DNA from: an uncultured Aquimarina sp. | GTDB taxonomy: Bacteria; Bacteroidota; Bacteroidia; Flavobacteriales; Flavobacteriaceae | Assembly (NCBI RefSeq): GCF_947492965.1 | Contig: NZ_CANLOZ010000005.1 | Coordinates: 310,001 to 374,000, forward strand | DNA: 64,000 nt | Direction of reading: 5' to 3' | Shown here: positions 30,349-40,564 of the stretch, one piece after another | How the letters are laid out: each line of letters begins with the position of its first letter | How positions within the stretch are numbered: the first letter of the stretch is position 1 | The notes under the pieces: model-generated | Seen by the model: only the letters and a program-made list of their open reading frames with translations | Database searches by the model: none | Told to the model about the DNA's origin: nothing | Program-made: the position numbers and the translations under genes

Positions 30349-31415
30349 TCCAACAATCGATTCATATTTACATTTTCATAATTTCTTCTTACAAAATCCA
30401 ATGCAGTTTTCAGTACTTCGCCCATGGATTTACTTCTACGAAATTTTAGATCCAGTGTAAAATTATAAAGATGTTCTCGTAGTTCTTTTAAATGTTCTTC
30501 GGTAGAAATCGTATCAGCACACATACAAGCAATTAACGTTTCATAACGAGATCTAGAATTTAATATCCTTTTTGCCAAAACAGAACGTTCTTCTTTCTTG
30601 TATTGTTCAATTGAATTTGGTTGTAACCTATTTAAAACAATATCCACCATATCAAAGTTTTCTTTAAAGAATTGTGGTTGATATACTTTTAATTTCCCTT
30701 CAAAACATTGTTGATCAAAATCTATGGCTCGTATGCGATACTGCACATGATCAAAATCATGAATTGGGATAATCACATAATTATAAGAACGCATATCCCC
30801 CAATAAACGCATTTGACAACGTTCATTAAACTTTACAAATTCCTTGGCAATTTGTGCTTTTGCCTGGTCACTTAGGTCTGGCAAGAAATCTTTGATAAAC
30901 ACATCACCAGGAATGCCTGCAATATGCTCTTCGATCAATGTGTTTTTATATACCAAAAAATTAATTCTATTTGGTGAGAACATATGCTCTAATTCCAACC
31001 CATAAATACGAGATGCATCTGCTTTTTTTACATAAATGTACGTATAGTTATCATTTAATATATTTCGAACTCGTACTCTAAACGGTTTAGAATTTCCAAA
31101 CGTACAATAATCAATCGCATCAATATTTAAAAATTCAATCGCATCCTCATTACCATCAGAATGTAAGATGGTGTATACTTTTTTTAGGCTAGATTCAATC
31201 TCTGGCCGCTCATGTTCTTCATAATATACACGCACCCATAAAGTATCTTCATCATTGTTATCATACACTACAATCGAACCTGAAAACCGCAATAAATCAT
31301 CATAAAATACCGGGATTTTTATCTTACGATTACATTCCTTTAAATAACTATCTAAACTATCATTGATCGGATAGGTAGGTTTTTTTTTAGACATCAATTT
31401 CTCATCCATACGCAA
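30342..31415 (-). CDS. Conserved hypothetical protein, possibly kinase-like
   Basis: 357 residues from the first ATG; a start at 31394 (MSKKKP) is equally plausible. I do not recognise the family. The middle contains LLGDMRSYNYV followed about 30 residues later by IRAIDFDQQCF, which recalls the catalytic-loop Asp/Asn and metal-binding Asp of atypical kinases, but the spacing and context are not decisive. The C-terminus is helical and Arg rich. No signal peptide or membrane segment, so cytoplasmic. Confidence 0.6.
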   Translation of the reverse strand: MRMDEKLMSKKKPTYPINDSLDSYLKECNRKIKIPVFYDDLLRFSGSIVVYDNNDEDTLWVRVYYEEHERPEIESSLKKVYTILHSDGNEDAIEFLNIDAIDYCTFGNSKPFRVRVRNILNDNYTYIYVKKADASRIYGLELEHMFSPNRINFLVYKNTLIEEHIAGIPGDVFIKDFLPDLSDQAKAQIAKEFVKFNERCQMRLLGDMRSYNYVIIPIHDFDHVQYRIRAIDFDQQCFEGKLKVYQPQFFKENFDMVDIVLNRLQPNSIEQYKKEERSVLAKRILNSRSRYETLIACMCADTISTEEHLKELREHLYNFTLDLKFRRSKSMGEVLKTALDFVRRNYENVNMNRLLER

Positions 31416-31572
31416 CTACTTTCTAGTGGCAATTTACAAAAGAAACACACTTCAACAACCTTATTCCAATATTCATTGTAAAAACCTTTAAAGTCTAAGA
31501 TTCCATTTTTTATTGTAACAAAATCTTAGTGTAGTCGTCTAGTTTAATATAACCACCAAAAAATAATCACAA

Positions 31573-32472
31573 TTGGAAACCATTTTAACCTTGAAGAATC
31601 TTACCAAAAGATTCGGAAGTATAACAGCCGTTAATGATCTTTCCTTTACCATAAAAAAAGGAAACGTATACGGTATTTTAGGACCTAACGGAAGCGGTAA
31701 ATCCACTACCCTAGGTATTGTTCTTAATGTAGTAAATAGAAGTTCGGGAGACTTTACTTGGTTCGATGGATCTACTTCTACCCATGAAGCCTTAAAAAAG
31801 GTAGGAGCTATTATCGAGCGTCCAAATTTCTATCCTTACATGACAGCAGCACAAAATCTAAAACTAGTATGTCAGATCAAGGGGGTTTCAACAAATAAAA
31901 TCGAAGAAAAACTGGAATTAGTAGGTCTTTTGGACCGTAAGGATAGTAAGTTCAGAACGTTTTCTTTAGGTATGAAACAAAGATTAGCGATTGCTTCTGC
32001 TTTACTAAACGATCCTGAGATTCTAATACTTGATGAACCTACTAATGGACTAGATCCACAAGGAATTCATCAGATCAGAGAAATCATAAAAGTTATCGCT
32101 TCACAGGGAACTACTATTTTATTAGCTTCTCACCTATTAGATGAAGTGGAAAAAGTATGTAGCCATGTAGTTATTATTCGAAAAGGAGTAAAACTATATT
32201 CTGGTCCCGTAGATGAAATGAACGCTAGTCATGGTTTCTTTGAATTAAATAGTAATCAAAACAGTGTGCTCATTAAGTGGTTATCAGAGCAAGATATTTT
32301 TGGAAACGTAAAAGAGGAAGACGACAAAATTGTTGCATTCCTAAATAGAGAATTGGATGCTGAAAGTCTGAATAAGCAATTACACCAAGCTGGAATTACG
32401 TTAACACATCTTGTAAAACGAAAAGAAAGTTTAGAAGAACAATTCTTACAATTAACCAACAATATAAACTAA
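31573..32472 (+). CDS. ABC transporter ATP-binding protein
   Basis: 299 residues with a TTG start that places LTLKNLTKRFG at the expected N-terminus. Walker A GPNGSGKS (37-44), signature SLGMKQRL, Walker B LILDEP with the D-loop NGLDP and switch His in LLASH. It belongs to the BcrA/CcmA-type exporter group. It pairs with the permease 4 bp downstream. Substrate unknown. Confidence 0.92.
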   Translation: METILTLKNLTKRFGSITAVNDLSFTIKKGNVYGILGPNGSGKSTTLGIVLNVVNRSSGDFTWFDGSTSTHEALKKVGAIIERPNFYPYMTAAQNLKLVCQIKGVSTNKIEEKLELVGLLDRKDSKFRTFSLGMKQRLAIASALLNDPEILILDEPTNGLDPQGIHQIREIIKVIASQGTTILLASHLLDEVEKVCSHVVIIRKGVKLYSGPVDEMNASHGFFELNSNQNSVLIKWLSEQDIFGNVKEEDDKIVAFLNRELDAESLNKQLHQAGITLTHLVKRKESLEEQFLQLTNNIN

Positions 32473-32476
32473 AGCC

Positions 32477-33316
32477 ATGTTACGACTACTCAATATAGAA
32501 TTTCAAAAATTACGATACAATAAGTCGGCGAAGGTGTTGACGATCACATATTTTGTTTTAATCTTATTAATTTCTCTAATCGCTTCCTATGAATTTAGTT
32601 TTGGTGGAGTTAATTTTAGATTAGCAGATCAAGGAATTTTTAACTTTCCTTATATCTGGCACTTCAACTCTTGGATTGCTGCTTGGTTAAAATTATTCTT
32701 AGCTATTGTTATCGTTTCCATAATGGCTAATGAATACTCTAACAGAACTTTAAAACAAAATTTAATAGATGGATTAAGCAAAAAAGAGTTTTTAGCTTCT
32801 AAATTTCTTACAGTAGTTTTATTTTCTTTAGTCTCTACGATATTCTTATTCCTAGTTTCTCTTATACTTGGATTAGTATTTTCAGACTATAACGAAGTAT
32901 CTATTATATTTTCTGATTTAGAATTTATTTTCGCGTATTTCCTAAAGCTAGTAGGTTTCTTTTCTTTCTGTATGTTTTTAGGAATTCTCATTAAACGCTC
33001 TGCATTTGCTTTAGGATTTTTAATCTTCTGGCAACTTATCGAAGGGGCTTTTAGATTGTTCTCTGGTTTGATAAAATGGAAATTCGACTCAGACATCATC
33101 GATAAAATAATACCATTTTTACCTTTGGATAGTATGTCTAATTTAATAAATGAACCTATAACAAGATTAAATTTCATACAATCTGCTGCGAATCAACTAG
33201 GTGAAAACTTCCAGAGAGACTATGCAGTACACTGGTATGAGATACTAATCGTATTAGTTTGGACAGCAATATTTGTGAGACTTTCATATTATCTTCTTAA
33301 AAAGAGAGATTTGTAA
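32477..33316 (+). CDS. ABC transporter permease (ABC-2 type)
   Basis: 279 residues, about six membrane segments, beginning with the cytoplasmic LLNIEFQKLRYNKSAKV typical of ABC-2 permeases and containing MANEYSNRTLKQNLIDGLSKKEF, the coupling-helix region. It is translated with the ATPase gene (4-bp gap). Confidence 0.9.
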   Translation: MLRLLNIEFQKLRYNKSAKVLTITYFVLILLISLIASYEFSFGGVNFRLADQGIFNFPYIWHFNSWIAAWLKLFLAIVIVSIMANEYSNRTLKQNLIDGLSKKEFLASKFLTVVLFSLVSTIFLFLVSLILGLVFSDYNEVSIIFSDLEFIFAYFLKLVGFFSFCMFLGILIKRSAFALGFLIFWQLIEGAFRLFSGLIKWKFDSDIIDKIIPFLPLDSMSNLINEPITRLNFIQSAANQLGENFQRDYAVHWYEILIVLVWTAIFVRLSYYLLKKRDL

Positions 33317-33324
33317 TATCTTTG
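33317..33324 (+). promoter_or_regulatory. Putative -7 element (TATCTTTG) for the T9SS protein
   Basis: A perfect TAnnTTTG match 19 bases before the ATG at 33343, right at the end of the ABC permease gene. It would allow separate transcription of the large secreted protein. Confidence 0.4.
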
Positions 33325-33342
33325 AGTTTTTCAACTCAACTC

Positions 33343-36300
33343 ATGAAATACAAAATATTTATCCTTTCCTTCTTTTTAAGCATCTCTTTATTTGGACAAG
33401 GAGAAGCTAACAACTGGTATTTCGGTCAAAACGCTGGGATAAATTTTAGTACAACACCTCCTACTCCACTTACAGATGGACGAATAAATACTTTGGAGGG
33501 TTGTACCACTATATCTGATGCTACAGGAAATCTTCTTTTCTACACAGATGGGTCAACGATTTTTACTAGAAATCATACGATCATGCAGAATGGTACAGAT
33601 TTAAGAGGAGATACCTCCAGTACCTCCTCTGCTTTAATTGTACCACAACCCAATACTCCTAATATTTATATTGTTTTTACGGTTGACGAACCTCATCATT
33701 TTAATGCTGATAATGACACCAACACATCTGATGGAGATGGTGTAAATGATGGTTTATTATATTCGGTAGTAGATATGTCTTTAGATGGAGGAAATGGAGC
33801 AGTAGTTAGTGGGCAAAAAAACCTACCTCTAATTACATATAATACGGCAGATACCCAAGAAAGTTTATATAGGTGTTCTGAAAAAATTACAGCGGTCAAA
33901 AGTGATGATTGTGATTCGTTTTGGGTAATCACTCATTTTATAGATACATATTACGCATTTAGCGTAGATCAAACTGGGGTAAATACCACTCCCGTTACTT
34001 CGCAAGTCGGGGTTACGGTTCCTATTTCAGGATACAGAAGGAATGCCTTAGGATATCTAAAAGCTTCGCCAGAAGGAGATAAATTGGCTGTGGTACATTT
34101 TGGATTAACTACTGTAACAGGTGGAGACGGTCCTGGAAAAGTATTATTTTATGATTTCGATAATAGTACTGGAATTGTTAGTAATGAAATTGAATTATAC
34201 GATGGAGATGCGCCTTATGGTATTGAATTTTCACAAAGCGGTGAACGCCTTTATACTACCATCGGTGAAGGTAGTGGTGGATTTGGTGATGGATTTCTAA
34301 TGCAATTTGATCTTACCCTACCTGATAACCAAATTGCTGCAAGTGGTACAAGAATTCTTAATGAGAATGGACAAAACACTTCTAATTTCAGTGCAGGAGC
34401 ATTACAACTAGGTCCAGATGGAAGAATATATAGAGCTTTATATGATTTTGATTCTGGTACAGGAAATTATTTAGGAGTTATTGAAAATCCAGAAGCGATA
34501 GCGGCAAATGTTACGTACAGAGATCAAGGCTTATTAGTTAACATAGATGGAGGAAGAGGTTCCAGAATAGGATTACCCCCTTTTATTCAATCAATTTTTG
34601 CCCAAACAATTGATATCATCAATAGCGGTGATCCAAACAATGTAAATCTTGTCCTTTGTGATGGAGACACTTACAGATTAACACATCAGGATATTACAAC
34701 AGCAACATATACTTGGTTTGTAAATGACGTTCAAATTCCAAATAATACTTTTTTCTTAGACATAACAACTTCTGGCAATTATAGATTAGAAGTAGATCTT
34801 AATGATGGTAGCTGTCCACTGGTAGGTGTTGCAAACGTTACATTTTTTGAAGTACCTGCTGTACAAAATACTCCGGTTAATGAAAACATTTGTGATAATG
34901 ATAATAACGGGATTACAGACTTAGACCTTTCTCTTTATAATACAGAAATACTAGGGTCACAAGATCCAAATCAATTCCAAATTCGTTATTTTAGATCCAT
35001 TGCAGATGCCGATGCTAATGTAAATGAATTATTACAAAACTTCACAACGGAGACAAATCCACAGACCATTGCGATTAGAATAGAAAATATTGGGAATATT
35101 AATTGTTATGATACCGCTAGTTTTCAGGTGGAAGTTTTTGATACCCCAACTGCTTTCGCTACAAATCCAATCATATCTTGTGATAATGCTGATGATGGAG
35201 ATGATACCAATGGAATGATTATTTATGATTTAACTACAGTCAATAATGATATCTATGGAAGTCAAAGTACTGCTGATTTTACTTTAAGTTATCATACAAC
35301 ATTAATCGATGCTCAGAATAACACAAATTCAATAATAGACCCAACAAATGCTGTATTATCTAATACCATGCCTGCCGTTTATGCACGACTTGAAAATAAT
35401 TTGAATACAGCCTGTTTTGATACGTTTGAAATTCCAGTTACCATTAATTTATTGCCTGTTGCCAATAATACTTTTTTATCTCAATGTGATGAATATTTAA
35501 ATACAAATGATGGTATTACTTTATTCAACTTGACCGAAGCAATAGACCAAATTACTGGTGGAACTCCGGATCGTTCTGTTCTATTTTTTGAAGATATGGG
35601 TTCTGCTGATGTAGGCACATCGTCTATTACTAATACGAATACATATCAAAATACCACTGCAAATCAGCAATTATTCGTTAGAGTAATTGATGATCTTACA
35701 GGATGTTTTAGAATTTCAACCTTAGATTTATTAGTGAGTACAACTTCTGCAAATGATGCAACATTAACTCTTTGTGATGATGATGGTATTGAAGATGGAT
35801 TCAGAGAATTTGATCTTACAGAAGCTGACGTGCAAGTACTTTCTGGAATAGGAAATCCGAACCTTTCTGTTGCGTATTATGAAACTATTGAAAATGCACT
35901 TAGCGAGACAAATGTTATTAGTATATATACCAATACAACCCCTGGCACCCAAGGTCAGGATGTTTTATACGCAAGAGTAGAAGATAATTTAAATCAATGT
36001 TTCGGTATTAATGAAGTTACTCTTTTTGTAAATCCATTACCTGATATAGAAGAACAAGAAAATGTGATTATATGTCCAAATCAAAGCGTATCTATTAATG
36101 CTGGTATCCAACCTGGAATTAACCCTAATGATTTTAATTATTTATGGTCTACTGGTGAAACCTCTGAAACTATTAGCATAATGCAAGAAGGAACTTATGA
36201 AGTCCTGGTAACTAATCGCATAACAAATTGTGATAAAATGAGAACCGTAACAGTTTCTCTTTCTACACCTGCAACTATTATCCAACCTATAGAAATTAAT

Positions 36301-36762
36301 GATGCTTCAGATAATAATACGATAACCATCAATGTATCTGGATCTGGGGATTATGAATATGCTATTGCTTTTAACGGGAGTAGTATCAGAACATATCAGG
36401 ATAGTCCAACTTTTATAGATGTTCCGCCCGGTTTTCATACGGTTTATGTTCGAGATAAAAATGGATGTGGTCCTGAAGCTACTCAGGATATTTCTGTAGT
36501 TGGATTTCCTAAATACTTTACTCCTAATGGAGATGGGTTTCATGAAACCTGGAATGTAAAAGGTATTTCTGCTCAAGTACTAGGCAATTCTATCATATAT
36601 ATTTTTGATAGAAGCGGTAAACTTCTAAAGCAGCTAGTCCCTTCTGGTAATGGATGGGATGGAACTTACAGTGGTGCTTTAATGCCCTCTAGTGAATATT
36701 GGTATCGGGTAGAATTAGATGATGGAAGGGTGAGAACCGGAAGCTTTTCTCTCATACGATAA
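33343..36762 (+). CDS. Large secreted protein with T9SS type B sorting domain
   Basis: 1139 residues from ATG 33343 (signal peptide ending SLFGQ); a TTG start 21 bases upstream spoils the signal. Residues about 20-420 look like a beta-propeller (NNWYFGQNAGI, repeated YDFD and GPDGRIYRA blocks). Then several Ig-like or PKD-like modules with repeated C-D-x-D-x-D-G-x-x-x-F-(D/N)-L-T motifs, probably calcium sites. The C-terminus FPKYFTPNGDGFHETW...GNGWDG is the type B (gliding-motility-associated) sorting domain. It should be exported by T9SS and surface-bound. Confidence 0.92.
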   Translation: MKYKIFILSFFLSISLFGQGEANNWYFGQNAGINFSTTPPTPLTDGRINTLEGCTTISDATGNLLFYTDGSTIFTRNHTIMQNGTDLRGDTSSTSSALIVPQPNTPNIYIVFTVDEPHHFNADNDTNTSDGDGVNDGLLYSVVDMSLDGGNGAVVSGQKNLPLITYNTADTQESLYRCSEKITAVKSDDCDSFWVITHFIDTYYAFSVDQTGVNTTPVTSQVGVTVPISGYRRNALGYLKASPEGDKLAVVHFGLTTVTGGDGPGKVLFYDFDNSTGIVSNEIELYDGDAPYGIEFSQSGERLYTTIGEGSGGFGDGFLMQFDLTLPDNQIAASGTRILNENGQNTSNFSAGALQLGPDGRIYRALYDFDSGTGNYLGVIENPEAIAANVTYRDQGLLVNIDGGRGSRIGLPPFIQSIFAQTIDIINSGDPNNVNLVLCDGDTYRLTHQDITTATYTWFVNDVQIPNNTFFLDITTSGNYRLEVDLNDGSCPLVGVANVTFFEVPAVQNTPVNENICDNDNNGITDLDLSLYNTEILGSQDPNQFQIRYFRSIADADANVNELLQNFTTETNPQTIAIRIENIGNINCYDTASFQVEVFDTPTAFATNPIISCDNADDGDDTNGMIIYDLTTVNNDIYGSQSTADFTLSYHTTLIDAQNNTNSIIDPTNAVLSNTMPAVYARLENNLNTACFDTFEIPVTINLLPVANNTFLSQCDEYLNTNDGITLFNLTEAIDQITGGTPDRSVLFFEDMGSADVGTSSITNTNTYQNTTANQQLFVRVIDDLTGCFRISTLDLLVSTTSANDATLTLCDDDGIEDGFREFDLTEADVQVLSGIGNPNLSVAYYETIENALSETNVISIYTNTTPGTQGQDVLYARVEDNLNQCFGINEVTLFVNPLPDIEEQENVIICPNQSVSINAGIQPGINPNDFNYLWSTGETSETISIMQEGTYEVLVTNRITNCDKMRTVTVSLSTPATIIQPIEINDASDNNTITINVSGSGDYEYAIAFNGSSIRTYQDSPTFIDVPPGFHTVYVRDKNGCGPEATQDISVVGFPKYFTPNGDGFHETWNVKGISAQVLGNSIIYIFDRSGKLLKQLVPSGNGWDGTYSGALMPSSEYWYRVELDDGRVRTGSFSLIR

Positions 36763-36787
36763 ACTTTCCCTAAAACTTATACTCTAT

Positions 36788-36819
36788 TTGAGAAATCATA
36801 GTAGTATTCTGTATCTTTA
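36788..36819 (+). promoter_or_regulatory. Putative housekeeping promoter of uvrB
   Basis: TTG (36788-36790) and TATCTTTA (36812-36819) are separated by 21 bases, close to the Bacteroidota arrangement TTG-N19-23-TAnnTTTG, 23 bases upstream of the start codon. Confidence 0.5.
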
Positions 36820-36842
36820 TTCAGAAAAGATAGGCCTATATA

Positions 36843-38849
36843 ATGAAGTTCGAACTTAAATCTGAATTTAGTCCAACCGGAGATCAACCGGAAGCTATAA
36901 AACAACTTGCTAATGCTATTAAAGCAGGGGAAAGATATCAAACACTTTTAGGAGTTACTGGTTCTGGTAAAACGTTTACAGCAGCAAACGTAGTAGCAGA
37001 AGTACAACGTCCTACCTTGGTACTAGCGCATAACAAAACCCTAGCAGCACAATTATATTCTGAGTTTAAACAATTCTTTCCCGAAAATGCTATTGAATAT
37101 TTCGTTTCGTATTATGATTATTACCAACCAGAAGCTTATATCCCTACCACTGGAACGTATATAGAAAAAGATTTATCTATTAATGATGAAATTGAAAAAC
37201 TACGTTTAAGCGCTACCTCCTCCCTACTTTCAGGAAGAAGAGATGTACTCGTTGTGGCCTCTGTTTCTTGTTTATATGGTATTGGAAATCCTATAGAATT
37301 TCAGAAAAACGTAATATCTATTCAGCAAGGGCAATTTGTTTCTAGAACAGCATTACTTCATAAATTAGTACAAAGTTTATATTCCAGAACGGAAGGAGAG
37401 TTTTTACACGGAAATTTCAGGATAAAAGGAGATACCGTAGATATTTATCCAAGCTATGCCGATGATGCCTTTAGAGTACATTTCTTTGGAGATGAAATCG
37501 AAGAAATTGAAGCCTTTGATGTACAAACTAATGAAATCATTGAAAAATATGACCGTCTAAATATCTATCCAGCAAACATGTTCGTTACTTCTCCTGAGGT
37601 ATTACATGGTGCTATTGATCAAATAGCCTTAGACCTTGGAAAACAAGTAGAATACTTTAAAGAAATAGGAAAATTTTTAGAAGCCAAAAGACTAGAAGAA
37701 CGTACTAATTTTGATTTAGAAATGATCAAAGAGTTGGGCTATTGTTCGGGAATAGAGAATTACTCCAGATATTTAGACGGAAGAGATCCAGGAACAAGGC
37801 CTTTCTGTTTGTTAGACTATTTTCCTGACGATTATTTAATGATTGTAGATGAAAGCCATGTAACTATTCCGCAAACACATGCGATGTATGGTGGTGATCG
37901 ATCCAGAAAAGAGAATCTGGTAGAGTATGGTTTTAGACTTCCTGCAGCCATGGATAACAGACCATTAAAATTCGAAGAATTTGAGGCACTACAAAATCAA
38001 ATAATATATATAAGCGCGACGCCTGCTGATTATGAATTGCAAAAAAGCGAGGGAACCTATGTGGAACAAATTATTAGACCTACTGGATTACTAGATCCTA
38101 TTATCGAAGTACGACCAAGCCTAAATCAAATCGACGATTTGATAGAAGAAATGCACAAACGTATTGAAGTCGATGAACGTATCTTAGTGACTACCTTAAC
38201 GAAAAGAATGGCAGAAGAATTAACGAAATATCTAACAAGAATAGATATTCGTTGTCGATATATTCATAGTGATGTAGACACACTAGAGCGCGTAGAAATT
38301 ATGCAAGATCTGCGCAAAGGTCTTTTTGATGTACTGATTGGTGTAAACCTATTAAGAGAAGGATTAGATTTACCCGAAGTATCATTAGTAGCAATACTAG
38401 ATGCTGATAAAGAAGGGTTTTTAAGAAATAATAGATCTCTTACACAAACCATAGGAAGAGCTGCAAGAAATGTAAATGGATTGGCGATCATGTATGCTGA
38501 TAAGATTACACAAAGTATGCAAGAAACCATTGATCAAACTAATTATCGACGAGAAAAGCAAATAGCGTACAATACAAAACACGGAATTACCCCAAAAGCA
38601 ATTAAAAAGTCGTTGGATAATGCATTAGTTGGAAAAAAAGTAGAACCTTATCAATTCGAAACTGCTCCAACATTAAAAGCTGCAGAAGAAGAAACAGCTT
38701 ATTTCACAAAAGAACAACTAGAAACTCGTATTCGAAATGTTCGGAAAGAGATGGAAAAAGCTGCAAAAGAGTTAGATTTTATGACCGCAGCAAGACTAAG
38801 AGATGAAATAAAAATGTTACAAGAAAAAATCCAGAATCAAAAAGTTTAA
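36843..38849 (+). CDS. uvrB: Excinuclease ABC subunit UvrB
   Basis: 668 residues, full length. Walker A GVTGSGKT (37-44), the DNA-gripping beta hairpin YYDYYQPEAYIP (about 92-103), the DESH box, helicase motif VI region QTIGRAARN and a C-terminal UVR domain (about 625-660) for UvrA/UvrC contact. Central enzyme of nucleotide excision repair. Confidence 0.98.
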   Translation: MKFELKSEFSPTGDQPEAIKQLANAIKAGERYQTLLGVTGSGKTFTAANVVAEVQRPTLVLAHNKTLAAQLYSEFKQFFPENAIEYFVSYYDYYQPEAYIPTTGTYIEKDLSINDEIEKLRLSATSSLLSGRRDVLVVASVSCLYGIGNPIEFQKNVISIQQGQFVSRTALLHKLVQSLYSRTEGEFLHGNFRIKGDTVDIYPSYADDAFRVHFFGDEIEEIEAFDVQTNEIIEKYDRLNIYPANMFVTSPEVLHGAIDQIALDLGKQVEYFKEIGKFLEAKRLEERTNFDLEMIKELGYCSGIENYSRYLDGRDPGTRPFCLLDYFPDDYLMIVDESHVTIPQTHAMYGGDRSRKENLVEYGFRLPAAMDNRPLKFEEFEALQNQIIYISATPADYELQKSEGTYVEQIIRPTGLLDPIIEVRPSLNQIDDLIEEMHKRIEVDERILVTTLTKRMAEELTKYLTRIDIRCRYIHSDVDTLERVEIMQDLRKGLFDVLIGVNLLREGLDLPEVSLVAILDADKEGFLRNNRSLTQTIGRAARNVNGLAIMYADKITQSMQETIDQTNYRREKQIAYNTKHGITPKAIKKSLDNALVGKKVEPYQFETAPTLKAAEEETAYFTKEQLETRIRNVRKEMEKAAKELDFMTAARLRDEIKMLQEKIQNQKV

Positions 38850-38909
38850 TAGGAAAAGTAACGGAAGGATACAGTGACCTATTTATTGATATGCATTTCT
38901 TTGTAATTT

Positions 38910-39329
38910 TTATGCAAAAGAAAATATAAGATCATCAGTAATACTGATTTTGGCTTCTCCTCCTTTTGTATACTCAATTTCAAAACCTTCATCTTCGATC
39001 TTAGAAATCCACTGCTCATAGTTTTTTGATTTTATCAGTTTTTTGTCATTTCGTACGACTCGCCAAAAAGGAGTTTTTAGATCTGTAATCAACAATGTAT
39101 GTCGTTCTGCTATCTTTTTAATCGCATTACCTGTTCGCATTGGGCAAGTAACATCTGTACCTTCAACTTTAGCTAAATGAGATGCAATCTTTTGAATCGT
39201 TGTTACTTTTCCAACCGGAATTTGTTCAATCAATTCTTCAATAGCAGTTACAGAAGGATGAAGCATTGTTCCTTTTCCGAAGTATTTTTCCATAGTAACA
39301 GGAATATTGACAATTTTAGACTTTTGCAT
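38910..39329 (-). CDS. MGMT-family (alkyltransferase-like) protein
   Basis: 139 residues. The DNA-binding wing IPVGKVTTIQKIASHLA and the tail TPFWRVVRNDKKLI match the O6-alkylguanine transferase C-terminal domain, but the catalytic PCHR cysteine is absent; the equivalent place has PMRTGNAI. It is therefore more likely an alkyltransferase-like DNA-damage binder than an active transferase. Its start overlaps the end of the upstream membrane-protein gene by 14 bp, as the last gene of the sigma operon. Confidence 0.75.
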   Translation of the reverse strand: MQKSKIVNIPVTMEKYFGKGTMLHPSVTAIEELIEQIPVGKVTTIQKIASHLAKVEGTDVTCPMRTGNAIKKIAERHTLLITDLKTPFWRVVRNDKKLIKSKNYEQWISKIEDEGFEIEYTKGGEAKISITDDLIFSFA

Positions 39330-39762
39330 ACTCGTATTTTTTATAAAGTTTAGAAGCTATAAAATTTGCAATGAGCAACTCTACGAAACTCAATGGTAAA
39401 GTAATCAAAAGTATGGACCAATCAGAATATCCCATATTGGCAGCGCCAACCCAAAAAAGCACAAAGAAAAACACCCATGACACTAATGCCGAAGAAATTA
39501 CCGAACGATTCGTATTTCCAAATCGCTGACTATATAGCCAAAATGTAAATACTATCATCGCCGTTAAAATAGTATCCCATAATCCCCAAATACCAAAAAT
39601 CATCCAATTCATATCCGCAATAGTTTCAGAATTATTCCAATAGGATTTTACTCGTGGCATGACTAGAACAAAATACCTAAACACTTCAGAAATATGAATC
39701 CAAATACTGGTAAGTACTACTACAAAAACGAACGTCTTTAGATCAAAATCTTGTTTATTCAT
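39316..39762 (-). CDS. Four-helix membrane protein of unknown function
   Basis: 148 residues from the ATG at 39762 (MNKQDFDLKTF); the longer frame start lies deep in the sigma gene and is unlikely. About four membrane segments (TFVFVVVLTSIWIH, IFGIWGLWDTILTAMIVF, ALVSWVFFFVLFWVG, LLITLPLSFVELLIAN). It overlaps both the sigma gene (8 bp) and the MGMT-like gene (14 bp), so the three are translationally coupled. It could be a sensor or anti-sigma partner, but no anti-sigma motif is seen. Confidence 0.75.
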   Translation of the reverse strand: MNKQDFDLKTFVFVVVLTSIWIHISEVFRYFVLVMPRVKSYWNNSETIADMNWMIFGIWGLWDTILTAMIVFTFWLYSQRFGNTNRSVISSALVSWVFFFVLFWVGAANMGYSDWSILLITLPLSFVELLIANFIASKLYKKYEYAKV

Positions 39763-40564
39763 GAGATAAAATAGCTTTAATGTTTTTAAAAATAATATCT
39801 GGTGCAGTAAACGAAGGCACGGAACGATATACCGCAATTGATTTTTCCACTTGATCGATCTTTTCTATCAGGTCAATACTCCTTTTACTAAGTTCAGCAA
39901 ATCGTAATCTGTTAGGTTCAATAATGTTTTGATCTACCAAAAAATCAATTTTCTTCACACATCTACAAGGATTATTGTTATTCACTAAACCACATTTTTT
40001 ATTCAGAAAATTTCTAATTTTCATTCTAGAACGCGATAATTTTTTTCTAAAGTTTTCGGGAGTAATATTTACAATAGCTGCTCCTTCCTTGCTATTAAAT
40101 TCTAGAATATCAGACAGGATATAAATAATTCTATCTATAGGTTTTAAGCACAATAGTAACCCTTGTGTACAACTTACTTTTACTTCCTCTTCTAGCAACT
40201 TCAATTCTCCATCATTAGAAGCATAGGATACGCGATCAGAATGTCCGGAATCAATCAATACTTCGTAGTTGGCAAAAGGCATTGGAAACTCTCTAGTCTT
40301 CTTTTGTTTTTGAGTTAATAAATAATTAGTAGCGATACGATATACCCAAGTAGAAAATTTACTCTTATGGTTAAATGTGCTCAAATGAGTGATTACTTTT
40401 ACCAATATTTCCTGAGTAGCGTCTTTTGCATCTTCAGGAAATAATAACATCTTCAGAGAAAGATTATACACATAATCTTTAATTGCCAATACTATTTTTT
40501 CCAAAGATTCCTGATCTCCAGTATTTGCACGACGCACTAATGTTTCTAAAGTTTCTTGATCCAT
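39755..40564 (-). CDS. ECF-type sigma factor with Cys-rich C-terminal extension
   Basis: 269 residues. Region 2 (about 10-80) with AKDATQEILVKVITHL and FSTWVYRIATNY; region 4 (about 130-190) with ITPENFRKKLSRSRMKIRNFL. After region 4 comes KCGLVNNNNPCRC, a cysteine motif, and about 70 further residues. The sigma factor at 55734-56606 has the same unusual arrangement, so they are paralogues. First gene of a coupled three-gene operon (sigma, membrane protein, MGMT-like). Confidence 0.88.
   Translation of the reverse strand: MDQETLETLVRRANTGDQESLEKIVLAIKDYVYNLSLKMLLFPEDAKDATQEILVKVITHLSTFNHKSKFSTWVYRIATNYLLTQKQKKTREFPMPFANYEVLIDSGHSDRVSYASNDGELKLLEEEVKVSCTQGLLLCLKPIDRIIYILSDILEFNSKEGAAIVNITPENFRKKLSRSRMKIRNFLNKKCGLVNNNNPCRCVKKIDFLVDQNIIEPNRLRFAELSKRSIDLIEKIDQVEKSIAVYRSVPSFTAPDIIFKNIKAILSHE

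Noticed and set aside
36307..36576. Minus-strand ORFs inside the large T9SS gene and uvrB
   Set aside because: Shadow frames of long, well-supported genes with no start context or domain.
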